The notes: generated from the letters alone by a model not told the origin. A stretch of DNA of 64,000 nt from Bog-473 sp963750075 (GCA_963750075.1 CAVVPG010000005.1:248001-312000); one strand, 5' to 3'; positions 36,075-45,453 are shown, numbered from the stretch's first letter. A program made the numbers and translations.

Positions 36075-37628
36075 CTACGGCTCGACCGGTTCGAGCTCGA
36101 GCGCCCGGCTCTCCTCCGTGCGTCCCTCCGAAAGGCGGTCGTCGTTCGGGTCGAGGACGGCCTTTGCGGTCCGGACCCCGGTGAGCACCGTGGCCAGCGC
36201 GCCGAGGGTGAAGAGGGCCGCCACCCCGAAGATGACGTCCAGGGGGTGCACGATGGCGCTCGCACCCGCACCCGTCGTGAGCTGCGCCTTGCCGGCCAGC
36301 GCGTTGAAGGCGGTGACCAGGACGGCCAGTCCGACGGCAGCACCGAGCTGCTGCGACACGTTCACCAGCCCCGACGCGGCACCGGCGATCCGGGGCTCGA
36401 CGTCGTGCAGGGACGCGTTGGTCAAGGACACGAACGTCATGCCGGCGCCCGCTCCGACGAACACGAGGGACGGGACGATCTGGAGGTAGCTGGTGCCGAC
36501 GCCGACGCGCGTCGCCAGGAGCAAACCGATGGTGGCGATGGACGCTCCCATCACCATGACGACCTTCTCGGGAAGCCGGCGCAGGAGCACGCGACTGGTC
36601 AACTGGGAGAACAGGAAGACCGACACGGGCATGGGCACGAAGGCGGCCCCGGCCCGCAGGGGCGAGTAGCCCTGCACGTCCTGGAGGAACTGGGCCAGGA
36701 AGTAGAAGAGCCCGTAGAACCCGGCGTAGAGCAGCGCTCGTGCCGCGTTCGCCGAGCTCCGCGTGCGGTTCGTGAGGAGGCGAAGCGGGAGGATCGGCTC
36801 CTCGGCACGGTGCTCGACGTGGATGAACGTGGCCAACAGCACCACGCCACCCGTGAGGGCGGCGATGGGCAGTGGCGCGGACCAGCCCTGCGCGCCGGCC
36901 TCGACGAGACCCAGGACGATGCCCGTCACGCCGAGCGTGCAGGTGAGCGCGCCGGCCAGGTCGAAGTGGCCGTGGCGCTGCTCGGTCTCGGGCAGCGTCC
37001 GGCGTCCCACGAGCCAGACGGCGGCGCCGATCGGGACGTTGACGAACATGACCCACCGCCAGGACACCAGCTGGGTCAGGACGCCCCCGGCCAACAGGCC
37101 CGTCGCGCCACCGGCGGCGGAAACCGTCGTGTAGAGGCCGATGGCGCGGACGCGCTCTTGGCCCTCGGCGAAGGCGGTGGTCAGGAGCGAGAGCGCCGAG
37201 GGAGCGGCCAGGGCTGCGCCCACGCCCTGGAGCGCCCGGGCGGCCAGGAGCGCCGACGCCGTCGGAGCGAGACCGCCGAGGAGGGAGCTGATCGTGAAGA
37301 CGGCGATGCCGAAGAGGAAGACCCGGCGGCGGCCGAAGAGGTCACCAGCCCTGGCCCCGAGGAGGAGGAACCCACCGAAGGTGAGGATGTAGGCGTTGAG
37401 CACCCAGGACAGTGTGCTCGTCGAGAATCCGAGGTCCTCCTGGATGTGCGGGAGGGCGACGTTGACGATGGTGGTGTCGAGCACGACCATCAGCTGCGCC
37501 GTGAGGATGACGGACAGGAGCAGAGCGCGATGCAGGGGACGCGCACCTCCCTGACCAGCGGTTTCGGGGACCGACTGCCCGAGGCCGCCGAAACTTGGGC
37601 GCGGACCGCTAAGCGTTGCGTTTGGCAT
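36075..37628 (-). CDS. MFS multidrug exporter, DHA2 (EmrB/QacA) family
   Basis: A 517-residue 14-helix drug/proton antiporter. Motif A occurs as GARAGDLFGRRRVF; motif C of exporters is visible as LGVTGIVLGLVEAG, and LDTTIVNVALPHIQ is the DHA2 helix-1 signature. It extrudes hydrophobic cations or biocides using the proton gradient. ATG 37628 has GGAAAGG upstream. It is divergent from a TetR gene with a clear operator between, the standard efflux-pump/repressor pair. Confidence 0.95.
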   Translation of the reverse strand: MPNATLSGPRPSFGGLGQSVPETAGQGGARPLHRALLLSVILTAQLMVVLDTTIVNVALPHIQEDLGFSTSTLSWVLNAYILTFGGFLLLGARAGDLFGRRRVFLFGIAVFTISSLLGGLAPTASALLAARALQGVGAALAAPSALSLLTTAFAEGQERVRAIGLYTTVSAAGGATGLLAGGVLTQLVSWRWVMFVNVPIGAAVWLVGRRTLPETEQRHGHFDLAGALTCTLGVTGIVLGLVEAGAQGWSAPLPIAALTGGVVLLATFIHVEHRAEEPILPLRLLTNRTRSSANAARALLYAGFYGLFYFLAQFLQDVQGYSPLRAGAAFVPMPVSVFLFSQLTSRVLLRRLPEKVVMVMGASIATIGLLLATRVGVGTSYLQIVPSLVFVGAGAGMTFVSLTNASLHDVEPRIAGAASGLVNVSQQLGAAVGLAVLVTAFNALAGKAQLTTGAGASAIVHPLDVIFGVAALFTLGALATVLTGVRTAKAVLDPNDDRLSEGRTEESRALELEPVEP

Positions 37629-37673
37629 TGACTACGACCTTTCCGCCGCTATTCTTGGTGGAAGCGGATACTT

Positions 37674-37704
37674 CCTCCGTTTATTATACGGAGGGTACCT
37701 CCGT
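37674..37704. promoter_or_regulatory. Inverted repeat plus third half-site, candidate TetR operator
   Basis: CCTCCGT (37674-37680) and ACGGAGG (37688-37694) form a perfect inverted repeat with a 7-base AT spacer; a third CCTCCGT follows at 37698-37704. The spacer TTATTAT could be part of a -10 box. It lies midway between the MFS and TetR starts, so one site could repress both. Confidence 0.65.
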
Positions 37705-37734
37705 TTAGCAACCCTTTGAACCGAGTTTCCCGAA

Positions 37735-38361
37735 ATGACTACCAAGCAGGCCTCATCAACCACCGTCGCATCGGTCGAAGCCGACGGCCCCGACGTTGAG
37801 CGCCCCCAGCGCGCCGACGCACGGCGCAACCGCGAGCGCTTGGTGGCGGCGGCTCGTGAGATCTTCACCGAGCAGGGCTCCGGTGCGTCCATGGAGGCGA
37901 TCGCCAAGCAGGCCGGCGTCGGGGTCGGGACCCTGTACCGCCACTTCCCCAACCGGCTGGACATCGTCGAGGCGGTGTACGAGACGGACGTCCACGAGTT
38001 GGCGGACGCGGCACAGCGAGTGGTCGCCGAGCTCGAGCCCTGGGACGCCGTGGTGACCTTCTTCGACGCCTTCATGCGGTACGCGCAGACCAAGCAGGCG
38101 CTGCTCGCCGAGCTTCAGCTGGCCTTCGAGAAGAACCCCGACCTGAGATCACGCGCGCGGGAGCTGATCAACGCGTCCTTCGACCTCGTGATCGACCGGG
38201 CGAAGGACGCCGGTGTCGTGCGCGACGATGTCGACGGGTCCGATCTCACGCAGATGGTGAGCCCGATCTGCACCAACGCGAGCGTCTCGCCTGAGCAGAC
38301 CCGCCGGCTGATCGGCATCATCCTCGACGGATTGAAGGTGACCTCAGGTCGAACGGTCTGA
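37735..38361 (+). CDS. TetR family regulator paired with the MFS exporter
   Basis: A 208-residue repressor. The helix-turn-helix spans about residues 30-75, with MEAIAKQAGVGVGTLYRHFPNRLDIVEAVY as the recognition region. The C-terminal half (LAELQLAFEKNPDLR, INASFDLVIDRAKDAGVV) resembles the SbtR-type group. It is divergent from the MFS exporter and a triple CCTCCGT site lies between. Likely a drug- or metabolite-inducible repressor of the exporter and of itself. Confidence 0.94.
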   Translation: MTTKQASSTTVASVEADGPDVERPQRADARRNRERLVAAAREIFTEQGSGASMEAIAKQAGVGVGTLYRHFPNRLDIVEAVYETDVHELADAAQRVVAELEPWDAVVTFFDAFMRYAQTKQALLAELQLAFEKNPDLRSRARELINASFDLVIDRAKDAGVVRDDVDGSDLTQMVSPICTNASVSPEQTRRLIGIILDGLKVTSGRTV

Positions 38362-38401
38362 GTTGTACCGTCCTGCCCCGGGGATACCGACAAGTGTCGC
38401 G

Positions 38402-38590
38402 TTAGTCACCGAATCCGCGAACTGCGCTCAGCCGAGCGGCGAGACGCTCGAGCCCCTCGGGCAGGTCCTCGGGGATGTCCCCGGCAGCCGCACTCTCATC
38501 TGCCACCGCATCGATGGCGCGCAGCAGCCCACTCATCGCGTCGGTGAGCTTGGCTGCTGCGGCTTTGATGTCGTCGTTTCCATTGCTCAT
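38402..38590 (-). CDS. Small hypothetical protein downstream of G6PD
   Basis: A 62-residue acidic, alanine-rich and probably helical protein (MSNGNDD... to ...SAVRGFGD). No family is recognised. GGAG sits 9 bases before ATG 38590; an ATG two codons earlier is too close to the ribosome site. It begins 40 bases after the G6PD stop on the same strand, so it may be cotranscribed. A role in binding or tuning G6PD is speculative. Confidence 0.55.
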   Translation of the reverse strand: MSNGNDDIKAAAAKLTDAMSGLLRAIDAVADESAAAGDIPEDLPEGLERLAARLSAVRGFGD

Positions 38591-38630
38591 GACCATCGTC
38601 TCCTCTCACGGATTCCGGTTCTCAAGTGCC

Positions 38631-40040
38631 TCACTCGCCCAAGACCCAAGCGTGTGGACGCGCCAACGCCGCAGCTTCATGTGGGCCCCATGAACCCCGT
38701 GCATAGGGAATCGGCTCTGGCTTGTTCCGCACGATGCCATCGGCCACCGTCCATACGTGTTCGAGTCCGTCCGGTCGAGTGAAGAGCGAGCGGTCACCAG
38801 TCATCACATCATGGAGCAGCAGTGAATATGCCGGGAGCGGAGGAACGCGGCTCGCCGAACCCAAGGACAGCTTGGTTGTGCCTACACCGAGAGTCACCTC
38901 GGGTCCTGGTTGCTTGATGACGAGCCCCAGCTCGATCTCTCCATCGCCGGACAGCTCGAATCCCAGGATGCTTCCATCTCCTGGTTGACCCGGAAGCCCC
39001 GGGACGGCGTCCTTGAAGACCACGCTGACTCTCTGCCGGCTCTCGACGAGGCACTTGCCGGTGCGCAGTAAGAAAGGCACTCCCCTCCAGCGTTCGTTGT
39101 CGATCCACATTCGGGCCGCAACGTACGTCTCGGTGCGCGAATCGTCCGGGACATCGCCCGTGCCCCGGTACCCGTCGTACTGCCCCACCACGACTTCTGA
39201 CGCACTCAATGGTCGAAAGCAGCCGATGACCGCCTCGCGTGCCTCGGCCAGGCAATCCGGTTCGAGGCAGTGCGGTGGCTCCATTGCGAGCTCGCCGGCG
39301 ATCTGGAACAGGTGGGTCACCAGCATGTCGAGGATGGCACCGGTCGCGTCGTAGAAGTCAGCTCGCATCGCGACGTCGAGAGTCTCTGGTACGTCGATCT
39401 GAACGCTCTCGATATGGGTGCTGTCCCAGGCACCGGCAAAGAGGCCGTTGGCGAACCGCAGAACGTGAATGTTCTGCGTCGCCTCCTTTCCGAGAAAGTG
39501 ATCGATCCGATAGATCTGCGGCTCTTCGAACGTCGCGTGAGCAATTCTGTCCAGTTGGCGAAACGACGCCAGTGAAGTCCCGAACGGCTTCTCGTACACG
39601 ACCCGGGAGCCCAGAGCGAGACCGTGCGCGCGGATCGCCTCGGTCAAGGGCCCGAATGCAGAGGGTGGCACGGCCATGTAATGAATCAGTTGGGGACTAC
39701 CGCCCAGCTCCTTCTTCGCTTGCGAGAGCACGTCGAGGAGGCGTCCGGGATCGTCCACTTGGAAACCGCCTCCGGCGGAGAGAAGGCGACGGCGCACCTC
39801 GTCCCAGGGACCCTCCGAGGGCTGTGGTCCGAACTCCTCCAGGGCCTTTCGCACTTCTTCCCGGAACTCCTCATCGGTGACGTCGCCTCGTCCCTCGGCA
39901 ATCATCCTCCAGTCCTCAGGAAGGAGGCCGGCAATGGCCAAACGGTAGAAGGCGGGCAGAACCAACCGACGAGCCAGGTCACCCCTGGCTCCGTACAGGA
40001 CAAAGACCACCGATGCTGGAACGGTTCCGGTGCTCGCCAT
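38631..40040 (-). CDS. zwf: Glucose-6-phosphate dehydrogenase
   Basis: A 469-residue enzyme that oxidises glucose-6-phosphate to 6-phosphogluconolactone with NADP+. The dinucleotide site is YGARGDLARR (16-25, usually GASGDLA), the substrate lysine is in EKPFG (150-154) and the active-site signature is RIDHFLGKE (178-186, F in place of the common Y). No 6-phosphogluconate dehydrogenase or transaldolase gene is nearby. ATG 40040 is preferred; the frame stays open upstream to 41198 but that part lies opposite the divergent gene. Confidence 0.95.
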   Translation of the reverse strand: MASTGTVPASVVFVLYGARGDLARRLVLPAFYRLAIAGLLPEDWRMIAEGRGDVTDEEFREEVRKALEEFGPQPSEGPWDEVRRRLLSAGGGFQVDDPGRLLDVLSQAKKELGGSPQLIHYMAVPPSAFGPLTEAIRAHGLALGSRVVYEKPFGTSLASFRQLDRIAHATFEEPQIYRIDHFLGKEATQNIHVLRFANGLFAGAWDSTHIESVQIDVPETLDVAMRADFYDATGAILDMLVTHLFQIAGELAMEPPHCLEPDCLAEAREAVIGCFRPLSASEVVVGQYDGYRGTGDVPDDSRTETYVAARMWIDNERWRGVPFLLRTGKCLVESRQRVSVVFKDAVPGLPGQPGDGSILGFELSGDGEIELGLVIKQPGPEVTLGVGTTKLSLGSASRVPPLPAYSLLLHDVMTGDRSLFTRPDGLEHVWTVADGIVRNKPEPIPYARGSWGPHEAAALARPHAWVLGE

Positions 40041-40223
40041 GGCCTCGTTGCCTTTCGGGTTGGATACAGGGCCGGCGGTGCCCTCAGAGATAGTTTCGGT
40101 TCTAGTCGGGGCTGGTGCAGTGCGACGCGCTCCGCTGCCGGATCTCCGCATGTCGGGGGCGCCCGGGGGGTGGATCGTGACGTCACTCTTTGCGAACCTC
40201 CCCGGCTTCGGTACGCTCCGGCG

Positions 40224-41882
40224 GTGGCTGAAGGACGTCGGCGTGCCGCTGAACTCCTGGTCCGGTGCCTCGAACACGAGGGTGTCACATGCGTGTTCGG
40301 CATCCCCGGGGAAGAGAACATCCACCTCACCGATGCGCTTTCCCGGTCCGCCATTCGCTACGTCCTGGTCCGCCACGAGCAGGCCGCTTCGTTCATGGCC
40401 GAGATCCACGGCCGGCTCACCGGCAGAGCCGGAGTCTGCTCGGCCACCCTGGGGCCCGGTGCCATCAACCTGCTGCTCGGAACGGCGGACGCCTACACCA
40501 ACAGCACGCCCCTGCTCGCCCTCTCGGCGCAGGTGGGACTGAACCGGATCTACAAGGAATCGCACCAGAGCGTCGATCTGGTGTCGATGTTCTCGCCGGT
40601 GACGAAGTGGGCGGACCTGATCCTCACACCCGGCTCCATCCCCGAAATGGTCCGCAAGGCGTTCAAGCTCGCCCAGACCGAGCGGCCGGGGTCGGTCTAT
40701 CTCGGGGTGCCCGAGGACGTCGAGGCCGCCATCGTCCCCGATGCGCTCGTGCCGCTCGACGTCAATACTCCCCGCACCGACGAGCCGTCGCCCACGCAGA
40801 TCGCGCGAGCGGCCGCCGTGCTCGACGCGAGCCAACGACCCATCATTTTGGCCGGACACGGAGCCGCCCGTTCGGGAGCGGGCGACGCACTGCGGCAGTT
40901 CTCCGAGTTGCTGGGTCTCCCGGTGGCGACCACCTTCCACGGCAAGGGCGTGTTCCCCGACGATCACCCCCACTCCCTCGGCGCCGTCGGTTTCATGAGC
41001 CACGACTACGTCAACTTCGGGTTTGACGATGCCGACGTGATCGTCAGCGTCGGATACGAACTCCAGGAGTTCGATCCTGTCCGGATCAACCCGGGCGGGG
41101 ACAAGCAGATCATCCACCTGAGCCGCGTGCCCGCTGAAGTTGACGCCCGTTACCTCGTCGAGGTGGGGATCCAGGCCGACATCGGACGTACGTTGCACGC
41201 CCTCGGTGCGGCGACCACCCGGCGCTTCGCCCAGGGAAGCAGAGGAGAGAAGATCCGGCGGCTCCTCGCCGACGAGCTGGCCCAGGGGGCCGCCGACGAC
41301 AGCTTTCCGCTCAAGCCGCAGCGAATCGTCGCGGATACCCGGGCGGCACTCGGCCGTTCCGACATCGTCCTCGCCGACACCGGCGCCGTGAAGATGTGGA
41401 TGGCCCGCCTCTACCCCACCTTCGAGCCCAACACATGTCTGCTCTCCAATGGGCTCTCGACGATGGCCTTCGCCCTGCCGGGCTCGCTCGCCGCCTCTCT
41501 GGCGGCACCCGGGCGCAAGGTGCTGGCCGCGGTCGGAGACGGGGCCTTCCTCATGAACTCACAAGAGATCGAGACCGCCCTCCGGGAGCGCATCCCCTTG
41601 ACCATCTTGATCTGGGAGGACGACGCCTATGGGCTGATCGGCTGGAAGATGGACCTCGAGCTCGGTCGTCACGTGGACGTCGAGTTCTCCAATCCCGACT
41701 TCGTGGCCTACGCCGAGAGCTTCGGGGCGCGAGGGTACCGGGTGGGCGCCGCGGGTGATCTCCTCCCCATGCTCGAAGAGGCCCTGGCCGCCGACACGGT
41801 GTCGGTGATCACCTGCCCGGTCGACTACACGGAGAACCTCCGTCTCACCGATGCGCTGGGCGAGCTCTCGGGACCGTTCTGA
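40224..41882 (+). CDS. Acetolactate synthase-like thiamine diphosphate enzyme
   Basis: A 552-residue ThDP enzyme. The catalytic glutamate is E52 (RHEQAASFMAE), and the ThDP/Mg2+ motif begins VGDGAFLMNSQEIETA and ends with DDAYGLIGWKM. The three-domain layout and lack of a mitochondrial or regulatory extension fit catabolic AlsS, which condenses two pyruvates to acetolactate. No small regulatory subunit or ketol-acid reductoisomerase is adjacent, so a biosynthetic role is unlikely. GTG 40224 begins right at the first helix; no strong ribosome site. It converges on the HtrA gene with a 4-base gap. Confidence 0.9.
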   Translation: MAEGRRRAAELLVRCLEHEGVTCVFGIPGEENIHLTDALSRSAIRYVLVRHEQAASFMAEIHGRLTGRAGVCSATLGPGAINLLLGTADAYTNSTPLLALSAQVGLNRIYKESHQSVDLVSMFSPVTKWADLILTPGSIPEMVRKAFKLAQTERPGSVYLGVPEDVEAAIVPDALVPLDVNTPRTDEPSPTQIARAAAVLDASQRPIILAGHGAARSGAGDALRQFSELLGLPVATTFHGKGVFPDDHPHSLGAVGFMSHDYVNFGFDDADVIVSVGYELQEFDPVRINPGGDKQIIHLSRVPAEVDARYLVEVGIQADIGRTLHALGAATTRRFAQGSRGEKIRRLLADELAQGAADDSFPLKPQRIVADTRAALGRSDIVLADTGAVKMWMARLYPTFEPNTCLLSNGLSTMAFALPGSLAASLAAPGRKVLAAVGDGAFLMNSQEIETALRERIPLTILIWEDDAYGLIGWKMDLELGRHVDVEFSNPDFVAYAESFGARGYRVGAAGDLLPMLEEALAADTVSVITCPVDYTENLRLTDALGELSGPF

Positions 41883-41886
41883 CGAA

Positions 41887-42864
41887 TCATCCGTCGCCAC
41901 GCAGCTCTTCGGGAGTGACGATCACGTCGACGAGGGCCTCGGATCGGAGCACGGTCAACGCCAACGGCCGGCCGATGGCGTCCCCGAGCATCAACCGCTG
42001 CAGCGACTGGGCGCTCGTCACGGCCTCGCCATTGGCACTGACCAGGAGGTCGCCGGGTCGCAGTCCTGCCTTGGCCGCCGGTCCTCCCGACACGACCTGC
42101 TCGATCCGCATTCCCGACTTCTGGTTCAGTCGAAGGGCCATCGGCGGGGGGAACGGGGCGGGGGTCCCCGCCACGCCCAGGTAGGCCCGGCGGACACGGC
42201 CCTCCGCCATGAGGGTGGCGACGATCTGGCGGGTGATCCCGTTGATGGGGATGGCCAGGCCGACCCCGACCCCCGCAACTGCGGTGTTGATGCCCACGAC
42301 CTCGCCCGAGGCCACGACAAGTGCCCCGCCCGAGTTCCCCGGGTTCAGCGCGGCGTCGGTCTGAATGACGTCGTCGACGATGCGCGTCGTCTCGCCTGCT
42401 CGAGTCGGCAGTGAGCGGCCCAGGGCACTGACGACGCCGGCCGTGATCGTGCCGGCCAATCCGAGGGGGTTGCCGACCGCGACGACCAGTTGTCCCACTC
42501 TGAGCTGCGAGGCCTCACCCAACCGCGCCGGCGCCGGGGTGGCGCCGTCGGCCCGGACCACGGCCAGGTCGGACAAGGGGTCGCTGCCGACCACGCGGAA
42601 CGGGACGGTGGTGCCGTCGGCGAAGGCAGCCTGACCGGCCTCCGCCGTTCCGACCACGTGTGCATTGGTGAGCAGGAAGCCGTCGTTGGTGAACACGACC
42701 GCCGAGCCTGCGCCCGCAGCCAGCCTCCCGTCGCGGCGGCGCTGGGTCACCCCCAGTGCAGCGACCCGAGGAGTCAGTTGGTCGGCGACGGACACGACGA
42801 CCTGGGAGTACGCGTCGAGTGCCGCGAGCTCCGGTTCGGGTGAACGGGCAAGGGTGTCAGTCAT
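41887..42864 (-). CDS. HtrA/DegP-like serine protease with PDZ domain, no signal peptide
   Basis: A 325-residue trypsin-fold protease. The triad is H69 (NAHV), D99 (SDLAVV) and S178 (NPGNSGG). A PDZ domain occupies about residues 230-320 (GMRIEQVVSGGPAAKAGLRPGDLLVSANGE). There is no signal peptide or membrane anchor, so the protease would act in the cytoplasm, unlike typical DegP. It lies downstream of the LUD and flavoprotein genes on the same strand. A run of TTAC repeats in the gap before it could hold a promoter. Confidence 0.95.
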   Translation of the reverse strand: MTDTLARSPEPELAALDAYSQVVVSVADQLTPRVAALGVTQRRRDGRLAAGAGSAVVFTNDGFLLTNAHVVGTAEAGQAAFADGTTVPFRVVGSDPLSDLAVVRADGATPAPARLGEASQLRVGQLVVAVGNPLGLAGTITAGVVSALGRSLPTRAGETTRIVDDVIQTDAALNPGNSGGALVVASGEVVGINTAVAGVGVGLAIPINGITRQIVATLMAEGRVRRAYLGVAGTPAPFPPPMALRLNQKSGMRIEQVVSGGPAAKAGLRPGDLLVSANGEAVTSAQSLQRLMLGDAIGRPLALTVLRSEALVDVIVTPEELRGDG

Positions 42865-42973
42865 CGAGTCCTCATTACAGAATTACTTCATTACTTATAG
42901 CGGGAACCTCGACCTCGACGACGCGGGTCGGCGACGACACCGGCCGTCCGACCGGCAGGGATCAAAGGGAGGA

Positions 42974-43660
42974 TCAGAACCCGAGCGGCTCGTTCACCAG
43001 GATTGCGATGATCCGACCGGGGGTGATCGCCTTGTTGATGATCAGAACGTTGTTGACCCCGCTGGGGACGCCGTAGGCCAGCCTGGCCCGCCGATCCTCG
43101 AGAGGGAAGCAGTAGTCGTCGATGCGTTGCAGTCCCGTCTCGAGATCGGGAACGATCTTCTGCGCGCCAACGACGAGGAGGACGTGACCCGCTCCGGAAG
43201 CGATCGGACCGAGCTGGCTTCCGCTGGCGGACGCGATGAGGAGTGAACCGTCCTCCGTCAGCGCGTGGACGCTCCCGACGACCCAGTCGGGCGAAGCCGA
43301 CAGCTGCCGCATCTCACGACCCTGCATCTCGCGATCCATCTGGTAGAGACGAGGGCGAAGCGGCTGGTACAGACCGGATCGTTCGATGTCCTCGGCGACG
43401 CCGATGACTTCGAGCGTGCGGGAGGTGTTGTTGTAGACCTCGGCGCCCACCGGGAGGGTGGATTGCACGACCTTTCTCGCCTCCTCGGCCGAGTCGACCA
43501 CGACGCACGTGATGCCGTTACCTTCGAGGGCGCTCGCCACGGCGCGGATCTGCTCTCGTGTCGCCACTCGAGAGAACTTCGCCTCCGCCTCCTTGCCGGG
43601 TCCCGCCGCCGAGGGATCCCCGGGTGGCCCTGCGGCCGGCGGCGTCTCCACGTCACTCAC
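42974..43660 (-). CDS. LUD-domain (LutC/YkgG-like) protein
   Basis: A 228-residue protein of the lactate-utilisation domain family. It contains VVDSAEEARKVVQSTLPVGAEVYNNTSRTLEVIG and WVVGSVHALTEDGSLLIASASGSQLG, and ends VNNVLIINKAITPGRI. In LutABC this domain belongs to an iron-sulfur lactate oxidase complex, but no LutA or LutB is present here. GTG 43660 overlaps the flavoprotein gene by 8 bases, so the two are coupled. The partner here may instead be that flavoprotein; function uncertain. Confidence 0.9.
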   Translation of the reverse strand: MSDVETPPAAGPPGDPSAAGPGKEAEAKFSRVATREQIRAVASALEGNGITCVVVDSAEEARKVVQSTLPVGAEVYNNTSRTLEVIGVAEDIERSGLYQPLRPRLYQMDREMQGREMRQLSASPDWVVGSVHALTEDGSLLIASASGSQLGPIASGAGHVLLVVGAQKIVPDLETGLQRIDDYCFPLEDRRARLAYGVPSGVNNVLIINKAITPGRIIAILVNEPLGF

Positions 43661-44933
43661 CGCCGACTTCGGCGAGGCGCTGGTGGACCAACGAAACGGC
43701 CATGGACCCCTCGCCTATGGCGGCCGCGCAGCGCTTGATCGACCCGCTCCTGACATCGCCGGCAGCGAAGAGCCCCGGCAAGCTCGTTTCGAGAGGCAGG
43801 GGCTGGCGGGACAACGACCACTCGTCGAGGGCGCCGGGTGACGAGCTGAGCCCTGCCCCCGTACGCACGTATCCGGCGTCGTCGAGAGCCACTCCCACGT
43901 TGGCCGCCCCCTGGCTGCGCGGCACCCCTCCGATGCACACGAAGAGCGCATCGGCCGGCAATCGAGTGCTGGCGCCTCCCGACGAGACGGTGAGGGCCCG
44001 CAGACGCGCATCCGACTCGAGACCGACCACTTCGGTATTGGTCCGAACCTCGACGTTTTCCAATGCCATCACCTGGGTGATCAAGTACTGGGACATCGAC
44101 GCCTGGAGCGAGCTACCCCGGACGAGCAAGGTCACCTGCGTGGCGTAGCGCGAGAAGCGGACGACCGCCTGGCCGGCCGAGTTCCCTCCGCCCACGATGA
44201 CCACCCGGCACCCGCTGCAGGTGACCGCCTCGCTCGGGCCGGCGCCGTAGTACACACCGGAGCCCAGGAGCTCATCGATGCCCGGAACATCGAGACGACG
44301 CCAGTCGACGCCGCTTGCCACGAGCATGGCCCGCGTCCGCAGGTTCGTACCGTCGGAGAGGTGGGCGACATAGGCCGGGCCGTCCCGGGTGACATCGGCG
44401 AGACGCCGAGCGAGGAGAATTTCGGCGCCGAATCTCTTCGCCTGGGCAGTTGCCCGCGTCGCCAACTCGCTTCCGCTGATCCCCTGCGGGAATCCGAGAT
44501 AGTTCTCGATCATGGAGGTCGTCCCAGCCTGACCCCCTGGCGCCACCGCTTCGATGGTCGCGGCGCGCAGACCCTCGGATGCGGCATAGACCGCCGCGGC
44601 CAGGCCGGCCGGTCCGGCGCCCACGATCGTGAGGTCGTATTCGGAGAGCAATGGGGCCGACACCATCCCCAGCCCTGTTGCCACACCCTCGAGCGTGGCC
44701 GGAGCGAGCTGTGCTCCGTCGGGGAGGACACAGACAGGCAGCTGCCCCTCACCCCACTCCCCTGCGGGCAGTAACGCTCCGACCCGCGCCGTGTCCTCGA
44801 GGTCGACCCACTCGTAGGGGACGCCATTGCGGCTGAGAAAATCGCGGATGCTGTAACCGACGGAGGACGCCCGGTGCCCGACCAGCAGGACCTGAGGAGT
44901 CACCGGCCTCGCGTCGTAGTCGATCATGGACAT
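43653..44933 (-). CDS. Thioredoxin-reductase-like FAD oxidoreductase with N-terminal glutaredoxin-like domain
   Basis: A 426-residue flavoprotein. Residues 1-95 form a small alpha/beta domain (VGYSIRDFLSRNGVPYEWVDLED) that lacks a CxxC. FAD-binding GAGPAGLAAA and NADPH-binding VGGGNSAGQA follow, and the C-terminus has GLFAAGDVRSGSIKR. The classic thioredoxin reductase CATC pair is missing; only CSGC just before the NADPH fold is seen, closer to it than normal. So it is a paralogue, not a housekeeping thioredoxin reductase. Coupled to the LUD gene. Confidence 0.92.
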   Translation of the reverse strand: MSMIDYDARPVTPQVLLVGHRASSVGYSIRDFLSRNGVPYEWVDLEDTARVGALLPAGEWGEGQLPVCVLPDGAQLAPATLEGVATGLGMVSAPLLSEYDLTIVGAGPAGLAAAVYAASEGLRAATIEAVAPGGQAGTTSMIENYLGFPQGISGSELATRATAQAKRFGAEILLARRLADVTRDGPAYVAHLSDGTNLRTRAMLVASGVDWRRLDVPGIDELLGSGVYYGAGPSEAVTCSGCRVVIVGGGNSAGQAVVRFSRYATQVTLLVRGSSLQASMSQYLITQVMALENVEVRTNTEVVGLESDARLRALTVSSGGASTRLPADALFVCIGGVPRSQGAANVGVALDDAGYVRTGAGLSSSPGALDEWSLSRQPLPLETSLPGLFAAGDVRSGSIKRCAAAIGEGSMAVSLVHQRLAEVGGE

Positions 44934-45021
44934 GGCGCTTGCACCACCTTCGAGACGCCATGCTCGCGCGCCACGCTCCTGCTCGCAGGGGCGGATGCCA
45001 TCAAAGGTCCTCTCAGTTCGC

Positions 45022-45453
45022 CTACTCGCTAATTCCGTAGAGAAAATCGTCGAGCGCCCGCCAGCTGGCCTCGGGAATCCGCCCCCCGCCGGGGTGCCAG
45101 GCCACGACGATGGCCACCCCGTCCGGGTCGCGGCCTACCACTGCCGTCCACTCCGCGTGCTCACGCCGGCTGACCAGGAGTCTCCGAGAGTCCAAATCGC
45201 TCGCGATCCGCTCCAGCTGATCGGCTGACTCGATTTCCAATACGAAGGCCCGCAGCCCGATGTGGCCGGCTCCTCCGACGGCACCACGCCCCAGCTCTCG
45301 TAGCACGATGACCTGAGTTCGGTCGCTCCCTGGAGCACTCACCGCCGCCAACTGTTCCTGCTTGGACAGCAGCGCAAAACCAAGCACCTCGCGGTAGAAG
45401 TCGATCGATCGGTCGAGATCAGCCACGTTCATCACGACACCCTGAAAGTTCAT
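45022..45453 (-). CDS. VOC (glyoxalase/bleomycin resistance/dioxygenase) family protein
   Basis: A 143-residue two-module VOC protein. The first module has VVMNVADLDRSIDFYREVLGFAL, the second HIGLRAFVLEIESADQLERIASDL and RDPDGVAIVVAWHPGG. Metal ligands cannot be fixed with certainty. ATG 45453 has GGAG 6 bases upstream, which rejects the longer in-frame start at 45510. Roles range from glyoxalase to drug binding; the substrate is unknown. It stands 88 bases upstream of the flavoprotein gene. Confidence 0.9.
   Translation of the reverse strand: MNFQGVVMNVADLDRSIDFYREVLGFALLSKQEQLAAVSAPGSDRTQVIVLRELGRGAVGGAGHIGLRAFVLEIESADQLERIASDLDSRRLLVSRREHAEWTAVVGRDPDGVAIVVAWHPGGGRIPEASWRALDDFLYGISE

Noticed and set aside
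34927..37056. A 709-codon frame starting inside the MFS gene
   Set aside because: The first 345 residues are low-complexity shadow of the MFS exporter; the YihY family begins at about 36021.
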